Source of the DNA: Cylicocyclus nassatus
Taxonomy: Eukaryota > Nematoda > Chromadorea > Rhabditida > Strongylidae
Direction: 5' to 3'
DNA length: 64,000 nt
Assembly: GCA_958299035.1 (NCBI GenBank)
Contig: CATQJL010000223.1
Span: 67,016,371-67,080,370, forward strand
Position 1 is the first letter of the stretch. Every line of letters starts with the position of its first letter. Position numbers and translations under genes: made by a program. Below are positions 1-10,612 of this stretch, in pieces. The notes under the pieces were generated by a model. The model worked only from the letters and a program-made list of their open reading frames with translations, was not told the origin of the DNA and did not search any database.

Positions 1-61
1 GCCATTCGTATCAAACCGGGGTGAGCATTATTTATTTTCTGACTAAGAGACATAATACGCT

Positions 62-190
62 TTGCTCTAATATGACTAATCCAGTATGACTATACTCTAA
101 TATGACTCTGCAAGAGGTATGGCCCACCGGTGGTCCACATCGTCCCTGGCGGCAAAAAGTGTGTGGGCCACCGGTGGTCCACATCGTCGC
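62..190. repeat. Short tandem duplications with a CCACCGGTGG dyad
   Basis: Two nearly identical segments of about 25 bases, each holding the palindrome CCACCGGTGG followed by TCCACATCGTC, lie about 46 bases apart (near 121 and 167). Just upstream the phrase CTCTAATATGACT is itself repeated. No coding frame is seen. The two dyads could be a duplicated protein-binding site or an old repeat edge; the sequence does not decide. Confidence 0.6.
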
Positions 191-458
191 CAATGGGTTA
201 ACAAGTAATTACCATTAGAATTCGTGAAAGAACATGTTCGAGCTCTTCAAAAAATGCAAGTTCAAACATGATATTTCACGAATTTCTGATATTAATCTAC
301 CAAAACCCGTTAGAACGCAGTCTCAAACTTTTTAATCAAACGTGCGCAAAGCGTGCTCGTGTTTATTAGTCAAAGAATGAATGATAATTATACAGCAATA
401 GGATCATTGTTTATTTTTGCAAAATATTTGAAAATCCAGATAAAGGCTCAACACAAAA

Positions 459-605
459 TTATTGAGAAAATTTTTCAACACGCCTGACACTGCTTGTACC
501 AAAATAATTACCTCCCCCACGATATTTTATCGGAACAAACTGTTCGCAAATGGCCTTCACATGCTCATGGCTCTCATTCTTGCGTAAAAATTCAAACATA
601 AACAT
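459..605 (-). CDS. Coding-like 48-codon frame downstream of the 391-aa gene
   Basis: A minus-strand frame from ATG at 605 to TAA at 459 stands out from the AT-rich surroundings because many of its third positions are G or C and its residues are mixed and charged (it contains RKNESHEHVKAI and RGGGNYFGTSS). An in-frame TAA lies just above the ATG, so it is either a small gene, an exon of an unseen gene, or an alternative last exon of the neighbouring gene: the acceptor-like TTTTTACGCAAG before AATGAG would join in phase to the GAA codon before the upstream gene's last two codons, but the donor needed (GTCCTG) is poor. The presumed poly(A) signal of the upstream gene (619-624) lies only 14 bases away. 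Function not recognised. Confidence 0.4.
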   Translation of the reverse strand: MFMFEFLRKNESHEHVKAICEQFVPIKYRGGGNYFGTSSVRRVEKFSQ

Positions 606-618
606 TAGTTACTTCAAA

Positions 619-624
619 TTTATT
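619..624 (-). promoter_or_regulatory. Poly(A) signal AATAAA of the 391-aa gene
   Basis: AATAAA on the minus strand, 65 bases after the TGA of the ten-exon gene, fits the cleavage signal of that transcript. Confidence 0.5.
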
Positions 625-688
625 GAGTGATATGGGAAACACGTTGTCAGTAATCCATTTTGAACAGTTTACAATACTCGTCAGCTAT

Positions 689-2793
689 TCACAGGACTTC
701 TTGTGACCATTCTTCGTCATTTTCAACACGGGCCCTTTTGGTTTTCTGAAAAAGAATATGAAAAAATTACGAAATAAAGGTTCGCTCAAAGAAAACAACT
801 TTATTGGAGATCCATTGCTTCCTATCTTCGTCGTAACTATATGATCTCACATCTCTTCTGAAAAGAAAAACATTTTTTTACAGTTTTATTGACAAGGACT
901 TCTTGAGAATAAAATTGGAACATATGAAGTGACTCACAAAGCCAATTGCAATCCCTTGAATATTTCACTTCTGAGCTCAATTCTTTGTTGTGTTAGTTGC
1001 TCTAATTTGCACCTCCTCTCTTCGTAAGTTTCTCCAAGACTCATGAAAAAACTGAAAATAACGAAAAATCAGCCCCTAAAATGATATGTCCAAAAATTAC
1101 CTTGAATGCGCTGGATTCACCACGACACCTCCTTTCAATTCGTTATGTCCAAGACCACTAAGGTCTTCAGCAAAATCTGTAGCAAGTATAGTGGATGAAT
1201 AGTGAATATAGGATAGTGAATGTAAACTCCCAAAAAAAGACAGACCCACCTAGCAGCAAATTCTCAATTTCCACTGGTAGGCTCATCAGACATTCTCTTT
1301 TACCATGTCTACCATTCAATCTAACCGCGTACTCTTGTATTCGAACAGGTGGAGAGGTTATCTAAAAGCTGCCACATCATTTTTAAAAAATGTAGGAAGA
1401 AAAGCTTAGCTGACCCTCTGTAGAATATATCGAAAGAGTGATGCAAAGTTTTGAAATGCATTGTCACTTTCTTTGAACTTGTAGTTTGCCAGCATTTTTG
1501 GCAGCTCAGCCTATAAATGAATACAAATCACTATTGGATACTTTTTTGATTCTTTGATACCGTAACCCTACCGTAATGAATGGTGGTGGTCCTTCAAGTC
1601 TCCAGATCTTCGACAAATTCTTGAGTGACATTGTAGGAGTAGGTGATTTCATGGTGTTGCTCTTTTCCCGTGCTTCAAAAACACGGATCAGTCGATCCAG
1701 CTTTGCGCATTGAATCTGACTCTGAAAATGATAAACAATAAATATTTGGAATAATAAGCTGTGAAGTATGGAGAAGAGACGTGAAAAAATGTAAAATAAT
1801 CAATGTAAAAACTTGAAAAAAATGTTGAAAAGGAACTATATCAGAAATATATTTTAGCATGAAGGGGCATGTGGCGAGACATATTGACAATTGCATAAAA
1901 AGGCGTGACGTAAGCAGATGATCCCCCTCCTCCTCCTCTTCCTCTCTTTTCCTTCCAGGTTAAGAAAAGAGTGATTTATGTAGTCCAAGTCCACGTTGTG
2001 GTTTTTTCTTAATCAAAACGACTGGAAAAACATGCTGCGCTAGCCACGCCCCTTTCTGCAATAAATATAACTCGTCACGCCCTCATACGTTGTCCATAAA
2101 AAACGTTATATTTCGCTTTGCAACTCTCTCTTTTTGCATCTGCATTTTTCTAGATATAAGTTACGAACCATCATGAAGGTCCCAATAGAATTCAATCTCA
2201 TCTCTAAAAAAGGATCATGAAGGTCCAGCATTCCATTGTTTGCATAGTGATGGACCTTCGTAGCGGCTTCGGATACGAACTCCTAAATATGTTTTTTTTT
2301 CACTAAACGTCGAAAAAAATAAGAAGTTCACTTACGTCATACATAGCCTGGCTGAATGTCCCATTCCGTTTTCCCTTCAGGATAAAACGCGCCGCCTCAT
2401 TCAGATCGAGCCTTCCATTATGAATACAGTCATAAAGAGATCGAGTACCGCTACTTTTTCCTTCCATGCGATCCATCGCCGTTCCTTGTTTGCAAACATC
2501 ATCTTCAATCACAAGAGATTGGGAATATTGGATCTTACGGACTCCGGGAAAATGAATTTACCACAAGCGCTACCGCAGGGTAAATCTTCATCTTCCACCA
2601 AGGGAACAACGCGCCCATTTCTAAGCATGTCCTTTTGATTTTCTGATCCTTGTTCACTGGAAAAACCGTCGCTGTTTGTCAAAGGAAAACTAAAGCTTGA
2701 AACTGACTCTAGTAATTGTAGGGCGTGATACGAGCTATTGCTCGTTTCTTCCTCTGTTAATGGCACTTTTAGCTCTGACTTCACCGAAATCAT
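689..2793 (-). CDS. Ten-exon gene for a 391-aa protein of unknown function
   Basis: Ten exons join in phase with no stop: 2793-2562, 2502-2336, 2282-2169, 1721-1572, 1510-1415, 1361-1250, 1176-1101, 1051-938, 857-800 and 745-689. Most junctions have good acceptors (TTTCAG, TTATAG, CTACAG); donors include standard GTAAG/GTGAG but also GTTCGT, GTCAGC and GTTGTT, which weaken the exon 3, 5 and 9 boundaries. The start is taken at ATG 2793 because TGTCTTTCAG ends 23 bases upstream, as at a trans-splice site. The protein begins acidic and serine-rich, has a probable helical middle (LYDCIHNGRLDLNEAAR; KLDRLIRVFEAREKS), then a probable coiled-coil stretch (EERRCKLEQLTQQRIEL), and ends with a basic KKTKRARVE followed by acidic residues, which could be a nuclear localisation signal. 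No signal peptide or membrane segment. I do not recognise the family; a nuclear role is only a guess. Confidence 0.8.
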
Positions 2794-2811
2794 TTTGTTC
2801 AGCGCCAAATA

Positions 2812-2826
2812 AATTGCTGAAAGACA
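2812..2826 (-). promoter_or_regulatory. Splice acceptor 23 bases before the start codon, possible spliced-leader site
   Basis: The minus strand reads TGTCTTTCAG and then CAATTT, leading without another exon boundary into the ATG at 2793. In nematodes this arrangement is typical of spliced-leader trans-splicing. An upstream non-coding exon with ordinary cis-splicing is the alternative. Confidence 0.5.
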
Positions 2827-2899
2827 AAATACTTTGAACTGGATTTTAAAACGAAAAAAATGACTTGCGGTAATAGGATAATAAGTATTCAGCATATTA

Positions 2900-5090
2900 G
2901 TCATTAAAAACAATACAAGTGGCATATTTATGGGGAAAGATACAAGTTTTCTGGACTGCTATCTCATTATGAAAACGGGTAAACATAATCTTATCCGCAT
3001 CACTTCCCCACGTTTCGCAGATTATTAATGAGCTCTGCCTTTTTTTTCAGAAAAAGTTCTTCCATCAGAAATTCGTAATCTTTTGTCACAACCCCACATT
3101 AAATCTGCCTTCGCGTTCTTCGTTTTCTTGAATGAAGAAAAAACCTGTACGTCTTTTTTCAGTAACTGTGAGGCTAGAGTAAAATCAGTTTCTACCCAAT
3201 TTTTTTATTCGTCATTGTTAATCATACGTGTGCCAATATTTATTGTGAGGTCCATATTTGTCCAAGTGTCCACAGCGTCACTGGAACTCTATCCACTGAA
3301 TGAATTTCGATTTCTTTCAACAATGTACTGTAAATATGTGCTATTCTATTAGGTGGCTAATAGACATGTAAGTTCGGTCGCTTTTGCGTTTACAAATGCT
3401 GCAGACAAATTTTTGTCCAGTGTTTGAAATCTCTGGAAAGAGCTATTCAGTAGGAACTGGAGTATGAATTCTGTTTGAGTAAACTTATCTTCCAAAGAGA
3501 AAAATCCACAAAGAAGTGAGAAGCCCCATTTTTTTTATCATAATGGGCAAAAATGAGGAAATTTGTTTTTTTTTTTTGCTGAAAGATTTTCAAAATGGCA
3601 GATCACAATTTTCATTGTTATTCACTAAGTAGGGAAACTCCTTTGTATCCAAATACAGAACGGTTGTTGTCTACATCCTTTTACAGCATAAAAATGAAGC
3701 TTAGGAAGTCGAAGAACTGAGCTTTTGGAAACTTAGCCATGTTGAGGCATAAGTGTCTTTACTGATGGAAAATCCTAAAAATTTGATATGTGACAGAGGA
3801 AGCTTTGAACTACTTTTCCAAGTAGAATTATGGATAGAAAACAAAAGACAACTTTCATGAAAATTTGCATGCTAAACCAAACTTGTTTTTTTAGCCCTTA
3901 GCCCACAAATGTAATATGAAGCCCATGTTCAAATTCCTGACCGTCTGCGACATTTAAAAGACAGCACATCCTATAAAGTTATTCTGAAGGTTGATTGCGC
4001 TCGTCGCGACAATTGCACGAGGCAAAAGACACTAAGCCATTACAGCAAAAGTCGCCGGCAAATATTGCTTTGTCGTTTTTAGTAAAATTGAAAAAAAAAT
4101 ACCCTGAAAAAAAAATTCCTTCGAAAAGCTTTAACTATTCATAAAATTGCAGCAAAATTCTTCCATGACCTTGCACTGCGACTGACCCCTGCGATTGTCC
4201 GAGCGGCCCTTTTAGTAGATAATAGCGTTCGCCAGAGTACAAACGTGCACAGAAATCGATCGGAGACTAGCAAAAAAGAAAGATGAAGTCCGCTCGAGGA
4301 CTTAGTGGTCGCTGATATGGTTGAGAACTGGGAAAAGGATAAAAAAGTAATTGGGGAAGAATGACAAGCAAGGGGGGGGCGGTTGCTGCAGTAATGACGA
4401 AGAAGTAAAATTACATCAAAAATCAGAGAAAATAACGTAATTACCAGAATACTTTAGAAAATCTGGCATAAATGTCTTAGAGATGGACGAGGATGAAGTT
4501 TTGGCTTAAAATTTCAAAATAATCTTTCATTTCAACGTACTTCGCTAGTATCGCTAGGAATGAGATAGAGATGTGATAAGAAAGAGCTTGCGCTATAGAA
4601 TCGAGAAAATGCGGGACCCCTTCGCCCTCTTTCAGAAAAGATAGTGGAAAATCGATAGCGAGCCCCCCGCAAAGCGCGAGACAAAGGCGAGCGGGCGCCG
4701 GCCGTGGCGTGAGCGGACTGCTAAAAAGCGGCGACCAGCCACCGGTCGCGCTATGAGCGGCGTCCGCCAAATCGATGAGCGGGCACCCATCGTAAGGTGA
4801 TGAACGATTTGATGTCCGATTTTCTCGGGCATTGTCCTTTGTGTGTGTGTGGGAAGGAGGGAGGAAAGGAAGGTACCTGATTGTTGGAATGAGAAGTTGT
4901 GTGCGAATCATGTTTTTCATTGGAACGATGTGTGAAGAAGAACTGCCTTTTTCCGCCAGTTATAGCGGCGCCCCTCCCTCCCCCTGATTGGTTAAACCCT
5001 CATTTGTGATTGGCTAGTTTCAAGCAAGGCGGAGCAAGGGGCGGACAGCCGTCCAAGTTGTGCGAACAAATATGCTCGTTCACTTTGTGT
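2900..5090. other. Intergenic stretch without a supported gene
   Basis: Mostly AT-rich, with no frame that can be extended through convincing splice sites. Frames of 60-147 codons exist (for example 4477-4920, minus) but are low-complexity accidents of a GC-rich patch. That patch (about 4640-4830) is unusually rich in CpG for this window. At 4984-5022 two inverted CCAAT boxes (GATTGG) occur about 30 bases apart, upstream of the plus-strand gene, so this is the most likely promoter area of the ER-protein gene. Confidence 0.45.
4975..5025 (+). promoter_or_regulatory. Paired inverted CCAAT boxes, candidate promoter
   Basis: CTGATTGG and GTGATTGG occur within 40 bases in a C-rich context, about 100 bases before a short frame with a hydrophobic start (5117). 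Position and spacing suit the promoter of the plus-strand ER-protein gene; no TATA box is evident. Confidence 0.3.
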
Positions 5091-5116
5091 AGGCCCTTTT
5101 AAGCCGTTGGAGCGCA

Positions 5117-5251
5117 ATGTTACTGCTACTTCGTTTTCAGATTTGTATACTTTTTGTACATTTCAGCCCTGTAATTCTCAGAGGATCGGGGAAGTTTGGA
5201 AAGTTGTTATTCCAACTCAATGAAGCATTTCGATTTTTAAGCCAATTCTAG
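5117..5251 (+). CDS. Candidate first exon with signal-peptide-like start
   Basis: A 44-codon frame begins MLLLLRFQICILFVHF and continues with a charged segment before a TAG. The hydrophobic start is what an ER-luminal protein would need, and the gene whose later exons lie at 6239-8580 lacks its 5' end. No exon between 5251 and 6239 was found that links them in phase, and GT dinucleotides in this frame are weak donors, so the connection is an inference only. Confidence 0.25.
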   Translation: MLLLLRFQICILFVHFSPVILRGSGKFGKLLFQLNEAFRFLSQF

Positions 5252-6238
5252 CGAAGGTTTAAAAATGGGATAGAGTCTGAAAATTTGCTTAGCACTGCTT
5301 ATCAGTGACGGACTGAGGGAGGGGGCCCCATTTGATGGGTCGCAAAATTTTTGAAAATTGCCCACATGGAATGATTGAAGTAATTTAAATATTCAAGGAG
5401 AATCAGCCCAAAAAAAATTTGTCGGTGACTGTTATGAGCCGATGAAATCTTGAGAAGCATACCATAAAATTTCCGAAGTGCTTGGTTAATGCCGCGCATT
5501 TCCATTCAAAAGGTTTTTTTGTCTCCCCCCCCCCACCTCCTCTTCAGCGAAAATGGGACTGCCACAGCTACATAGAATAAGAGAATCCTTGGACCAACCC
5601 GGGAAGGGCATATAATCTTTGGACTTGACTACATCAGAGATGTCAGTCGTATAGAAATGATGGATTTGAGCAGCAAGAATATCAAGAGAATGATAATTGG
5701 TTTTATATATTTGGAGATTCGCAAATCCCATAAATTTATCAATGCACCACAACAATTTCGAGTCATATTCTCTTGATAAGACTTGATTTACTTGCTTATA
5801 ACGAAATTTTTAAAGCGTTTTCGGTCAACATAACTTTGTAAGCTTGAGAGGTTAGTCGTCATATAAGTCTTTCATAGACTTGCCTTATTGTTAGGAATAA
5901 GTGTATTCCCTTTTGAATGGTAGATACAATGACTTTCTTGTGCCTACAGGTACAATGACACATGCAGGTTTTTATGAATACTGTATTCCCTTTACTATAT
6001 AAACATTGGACGAACCACGAAACTTTCAGATCAAATCAGAGTAGTAACTCTATGACTTTACACTGAAATATGACCTATATCATGAAGTATGACCTTTTTC
6101 AATGTAAAGTAATAGGTAGTATTTACAATGTTCTGTACAATTTTGAGAAACAACTAGGTAACAAAAAAAAAGAGAGAAAGAAATTTTTTAGAATATTTCT
6201 TGACAAGCTAAAACTAAAGTAAATTACCATTAATGCAG

Positions 6239-8580
6239 AAGCAATTCAAAAATATCGACATATCGGCCATTCGAAAAGCAACGACGGCGCGACTATGAAG
6301 GCAAATTTGATCCCACCTCAATCATGGCATTCATAACAACAGCTTCATTTCCAAATGTGGTGAGTGGACATAACCTTTTCTTTTCTTTCAATTCTTTTTA
6401 TCGCTATCAAAGCCACTGCTTTCAGATCGACATCACAGATGGTTTCACGACGAATCTTCTTTTCCGACAACCTCGTAAAGTCGTAATTTTGGTAGCCTCA
6501 TCTATGTTCGACAATAGCTCTTATGTCAGCTTAGCATCGAGGAGGGATGCTAGGAAATTTGCAGTTTTCACTTTACTAAATAGGTAATTCGACTCGTAAC
6601 AGCAGCATATCATTCTAGTACTATGAACGCTGAAGCTTCCGGAAAATGACTTTGTATCAAGGCGCATGGACATAGTTTTTAACATTTTATTTTAGTGACA
6701 AAGAAATCACTTCCGAGATAATGAAACAATTCGATTTGCCCGAACAACAGAAACCGCAAGTGCTCTTGCTCGATAAGGTAGGTGTTTCCAAATTTTCAAC
6801 ATGTATTCTTAAATTCCACTTTCGTCATTTAACAATATGATGAGATTCAAACTATTTTCAAAAGTTCATGTTTCGAATATGACTCTTGGTAACCCTAAAA
6901 TATACAGCAACTCCCTCTCTCCCTCTCTCTTGCTCTGATTATCTCGAAAAGATCAAGTGCATGTTCGTTGAAAGTGAACCTTTAATCATTGATAACTTTA
7001 AAACTCTTTGCAATGTTCACAATCACAACGCAATTTACAGCTATTCGAAAGATTGTAAAAAAATTTGAAAAGTCTCAGTTGTTGATGTTTCTTAACTACT
7101 GAATGTTTTAGTCAGCTGGTGAAGATTAATTTCCGTTCAAAACTTAGCGATCAGCCTCTTACAGGGTGTAAAAGTAGTTGGCCACTGTCTAACGTTGTTA
7201 TTTCTCTTCCCAAAGATTCGTTTGCCTATCATTTGGTACCGTTCTGTAAAGCTGGTTCCAACTTACATTTATAGTGTAGAGCAAATCACCGGTCTCTTCA
7301 TTACTCTGGGCCTACGGTGGGAACCTCCTGCACACGGCTTCACTGTGAAAAAGCTGCCGATTTGAATAGTTTTCAAAAAAAAAGCTAAAAACTTCTGTGA
7401 TAGGGTTTTTATGAACGCTGAGTTTAATAGTCAACTTTGTAGAAGATCGCGAAGTTTTTGAACGATGCAACCACTTTTTTCAGAAAACATCGAAAAAACG
7501 GCTAGTACTGCTTACCTTGCATAACATTTTAACGAAGCTAAATGATAAGATGCAAACTTCATAGCTAGAATTAGCAACTCTAATTAACCCAATGCGAGAT
7601 TCTTCACGTCCTTTTGTTTTCTTTCTAAGGCAATAAGCTTTCTATGGCTCAAAACCTTCTTCAAGGTACTCCTACCTAATCCTACAGTAATGAAGAGTTG
7701 TAAATTCAAGTTGAAACCGCTCTACAGAATGGAACTGTGGTAGGCAAACAAGAAGATTTGGGAAGAGAGATATTAATAATCAAACGTTGACTTACATACA
7801 TACTTTTATTACACCAAATATGTACAGATTATCTTCGAACTAGAAACTGTACTAGTTCGAGCAATAAAGTAAGACATTCTTTTTATCCCCAGTCTTCTAA
7901 GCGGCAGATAGAAATATTCCGTCTAATTCCCACTTGTGTATGGATCAAAAAAATAATATCTTCACTTTTGTCAGCAAAGCAAGATTTCTATGGAACACTT
8001 TCCATATGAGTAACGATTTTTGAAGTTTGAAACCAAATCAAACCCAAAATTCTTGGTAAGAAAGTCAACTGACACGACTCCCCAGATCATAAACTATTGT
8101 TTATTTCAGCAAACTCAACAACCAGATCATAAATTAATGTTTACAGCAAAGTGTCTACCAGCTTCTTCTTGAAGAAAGTACCTCAGCCGATGCAATCTGG
8201 GAATGGATGCAAAATGACGATGATACACCTACTAGTAAGTTATATTTCTCCTTCGAAGAGCTTTGCCATCGCCTTTTGGCATGATCAAATCATTTGCAGA
8301 ACTATTGTCCGTTCGAGATCCGCATCCGCTGCGATTTTTGCAGAAAGCTAAAGTGGATGCGGTATTTGGATATCAAAACACGCTGACTTTACCAGATGAA
8401 TCGCTTTTCCAAGAGATTGTTGTAAGTTTTACTTACTTTTGCCAAGAATCACGGTTTAGGTAAAGAGCAAAAAGGATTGCTTTCCAGACACATGTGGACA
8501 CACCAGCGATACCAAGCACTGGCGGTTGCCCATTCATGTCAGGTGGAGCAGGCGGTGGAGCAGTACATGAAGAACTATAA
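6239..8580 (+). CDS. ER-resident disulfide-isomerase-family protein (b/b' thioredoxin folds, C-terminal HEEL), 3' part
   Basis: Six exons join in phase: 6239-6359, 6426-6583, 6696-6777, 8147-8234, 8300-8421 and 8488-8580 (TAA). The pattern YRPFEKQRRRDYEGKF followed by FITTASFPNV matches the end of a PDI b domain and start of b' (in PDI: FDEGR..(Y/F)EG..., FI....P.V), and KVVILVASSM is a b'-like beta strand. No CxxC is present in these exons, so this resembles the non-catalytic, chaperone-like members (ERp27/ERp29 style) rather than an active oxidase. The C-terminus is a Gly-rich tail ending in HEEL, a KDEL-type retrieval signal, so the protein should sit in the ER lumen. The first exon shown starts in phase 2, so earlier exons are missing from the model; a possible signal-peptide exon lies at 5117. 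The third intron (1.37 kb) holds a foldback transposon. The gene name is not certain. Confidence 0.75.
7160..7818. mobile_element. Foldback Tc1/mariner-like element in an intron
   Basis: Left end ACAGGGTGTAAAAGTAG and a right end that is its inverted counterpart, with inverted arms of roughly 100 bases, each containing the words AACTTACATTT or the complement and CTGTAGAG/CTCTACAG. No transposase frame. A diverged copy sits at the matching place in block 2, so insertion preceded the block duplication. Confidence 0.6.
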
Positions 8581-8608
8581 ATACCAACGTTGCGGTTGGT
8601 GAAGGGTC

Positions 8609-8614
8609 AATAAA
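8609..8614 (+). promoter_or_regulatory. Poly(A) signal of the ER-protein gene
   Basis: AATAAA 29 bases after the TAA stop; the same hexamer follows the two duplicated last exons at 33901 and 36088. Confidence 0.65.
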
Positions 8615-8872
8615 ACGTGTATTATAGCATAATAAATTATAAAGTGAGGTGCTTTTGACAAAATGAAAGCTAATCTACCGATAATGCACCATGCTTGGTT
8701 TATTTTCAATCACATCAGATTGCTGGTTACTAAGTACTGAATGACAGACTATAGCATTTGTACTGCGTTGAAATTTTCCTGATAAACTGAGGTTTGGGTT
8801 CTAAAGTGCTTCCCATATCTGCCTCCCCCATCCCCCATGCTCGTTTGTGCTTCTTTTGAGGCTCTTTTCCAG

Positions 8873-9181
8873 GGCTTCTATGCTTTGATTCAACTGTGCC
8901 AGATGTAAGCACAACACTACCTAGGGTAAAATGGAAAACAACAGATTTTTGCGTTGCTATGCCACAGTTTAATCAGAATCCACTCAGTGATTCATCTATC
9001 ATCAAGTCTAGTCTTCATTTGATGAACAGAACGATGTTTGTTTCAGTTTTCGCCGAGAAACCGCGGAAATTTCCAACCGGAGCCAAATGGCCCCTTGGTC
9101 TGCGTTATTTCGCTAAGCTCGTCTACACCACTTTTGCCCACTTCCTCTACATCGCGCCTTCCACAAGCCATTTTGCTCTAA
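8873..9181 (+). CDS. Possible two-exon gene fragment, copy 1
   Basis: A 32-base exon (8873-8904, acceptor CTTTTCCAG, donor GTAAGC) joins in phase to 9047-9181 (acceptor GTTTCAG), giving a peptide with DSTVPD, then NFQPEPNGP and a serine/threonine-rich tail before TAA. The same pair occurs in block 2 (36356-36683) with an in-frame loss of three bases, and the second exon is also open in the extra copy near 35930. Conservation of frame through an in-frame deletion supports coding, but the copies are close and the piece is short. Function not recognised. Confidence 0.3.
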
Positions 9182-9220
9182 TACTCTGATATTTTCGTAA
9201 TTAATTGCATAACAAGCCGC

Positions 9221-9593
9221 TCAGACAACTAACCGGAACTTCCGTATAACATTTGAAAAAGCTCCGCCGGGTCACCTGCGGAAATTTCGAAAAATGCTAA
9301 CCATGACATGAAAAGAGAACACCTAAGCGAGATGCGAACGTTGCTTAACTTTGTTATAGACAACACATTTAAAATCCTGCAGAAGTACTGGCAGGTCAGA
9401 GTGTTGCGGAACCGTTGGCATTTTTCGGCATTTCCGCAGCATTTTGTGAAAAGCTCTGAGTTTCCGAGTTTGACGTGAAAATCCTGCGGAAGTTCCTTTT
9501 TTAATGTTTTCAATTCTGTTATAGTAAACAAAATCCTGCGGAACCGCTAAAACCGAACCGCTTGTCTTGCGGAAGTTTCGGTGGATTGTCTGA
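9221..9593. mobile_element. TCAGACAA-ended inverted-repeat element, copy 1
   Basis: Ends TCAGACAA...ACCGGAACTTCCG and the inverse CGGAAGTTTCGGT...TTGTCTGA form terminal inverted repeats of about 25 bases. The interior contains several further copies of the word TGCGGAA and its inverse. No transposase; a non-autonomous DNA element. Copy 2 is at 36723-37177. Confidence 0.7.
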
Positions 9594-9964
9594 GCTTATG
9601 TCATCCAAAGCGCTTGCGGCCAACTCACACGCTGATCACGCCGGCTTAGTTTATTATATCAAGCGACAAATCTAGCACATTTTTTCTTTGGAAATTTTTC
9701 CAATCTTCACCACTCTGTAACTTTTGTATATAGATTGATACGTACACATGTTCACATGGTACATGAGCGCAATTATTTGCTTGCTAAGAAGACAAAGAGC
9801 ATTAAATCATTTACCAGTAAACAATATCAAAAACTCGGAGGAACTCAGCAAGGCAGTACGAAGATTGATACATCAAGTGGACCTACAAGATTGGATAAAG
9901 TAATAGACATGCCAACCCCAAATCTTAAATGTCAGCTCATTCGTAATCGTGCTTACGATAGGTT

Positions 9965-10354
9965 GTGCATGACCCCGGGTGTGTAATATGTCTATTCGGC
10001 AAAGAGGGCGACTGCATGGTGTCGGGAGTAGTGTATCTGATCACTTGTCAGGCGTGTAGAGGCACGTATATCGGCGAGACGGGGCGCCCTCTATGTACGC
10101 GCATCAAGGAACATCTAGACGGTCTTGAAAAATCGAACCCGGCAACCCCACTGGTCATGCACCGCAGGCAATTCCATAATGACGCGGACATAGGTGTAGA
10201 GGTCACGGTCCTAGCACGCGAGTCCGAAATCCTGGCGCGCAAAACGTTAGAGGCGTTTTGGATTGCCGCCAAAATTTCAAATTTGAATAGGAAAGATGAG
10301 TGCATAGCCATCACCAATGAGATGGTCGCTTATCAGAGCCATTGCGGGTTCTGA
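9965..10354 (+). pseudogene. GIY-YIG endonuclease domain remnant of the Penelope-like element
   Basis: About 129 codons remain open, covering the zinc-binding cysteines (CVIC, CxxC), the YLI and YIGETGR blocks, the glutamate-bearing TLEAFWIAA helix and the terminal CGF. The upstream part lies in another frame (9735-9986), so one base was lost or gained at the Pro-Gly junction. In active elements this domain nicks the target for primed reverse transcription. Here it cannot be made as one protein with a reverse transcriptase. Confidence 0.85.
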
Positions 10355-10570
10355 GGTCAATTGAGGCCAAGCCACTGGGTATATATAGAAGTTAGAGCTC
10401 AGTAACTGGTATACGGTCCGCTGCCAAGCAGTCATCAGCTGTTTCAGATGAGCAGTGGTCTAATTCTGTATTTACTTTCTTAGCTCTCGGTTTACTGACG
10501 CAATGGACGTCTTTTCTGAGTCTTGATGCGGTTTTTGATGGGATAGATTACTCATGCATTCGACGATTTC

Positions 10571-10612
10571 AGACTCTGAAGAAGGCGATTTTGCCGAAAC
10601 GTCAGTCGAATA
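10571..10612 (+). ncRNA. Hammerhead-ribozyme-like hairpin in the retroelement tail
   Basis: The tail contains GACT, CTGAAGA, a small GGC/GCC hairpin, GAAAC and GTC, then AGTC. This is the order of a hammerhead core, with GACT/AGTC able to pair as helix I. It departs from the consensus by one extra A between CTGAAGA and the GGC stem and by having almost no helix III. Hammerhead motifs with tiny helix III are known from Penelope-like terminal repeats; whether this copy could cleave is doubtful. Confidence 0.4.

Noticed and set aside
4477..4920. 147-codon minus-strand frame across the GC-rich patch
   Set aside because: Low-complexity, proline/serine-rich composition, several overlapping open frames on the same patch, and no splice signals that extend it.
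5486..5755. 89-codon minus-strand frame upstream of the ER-protein gene
   Set aside because: No acceptor or donor in phase, no recognisable motif, and a C-run nearby makes the frame unreliable.
8837..9189. Two-exon model starting at ATG 8837 (MLVCASFEAL) and continuing AEKPRKFPTGAKW
   Set aside because: The donor at 8904 leaves phase 2 but that downstream frame needs phase 1; the in-phase pair ends instead in NFQPEPNG and is listed.
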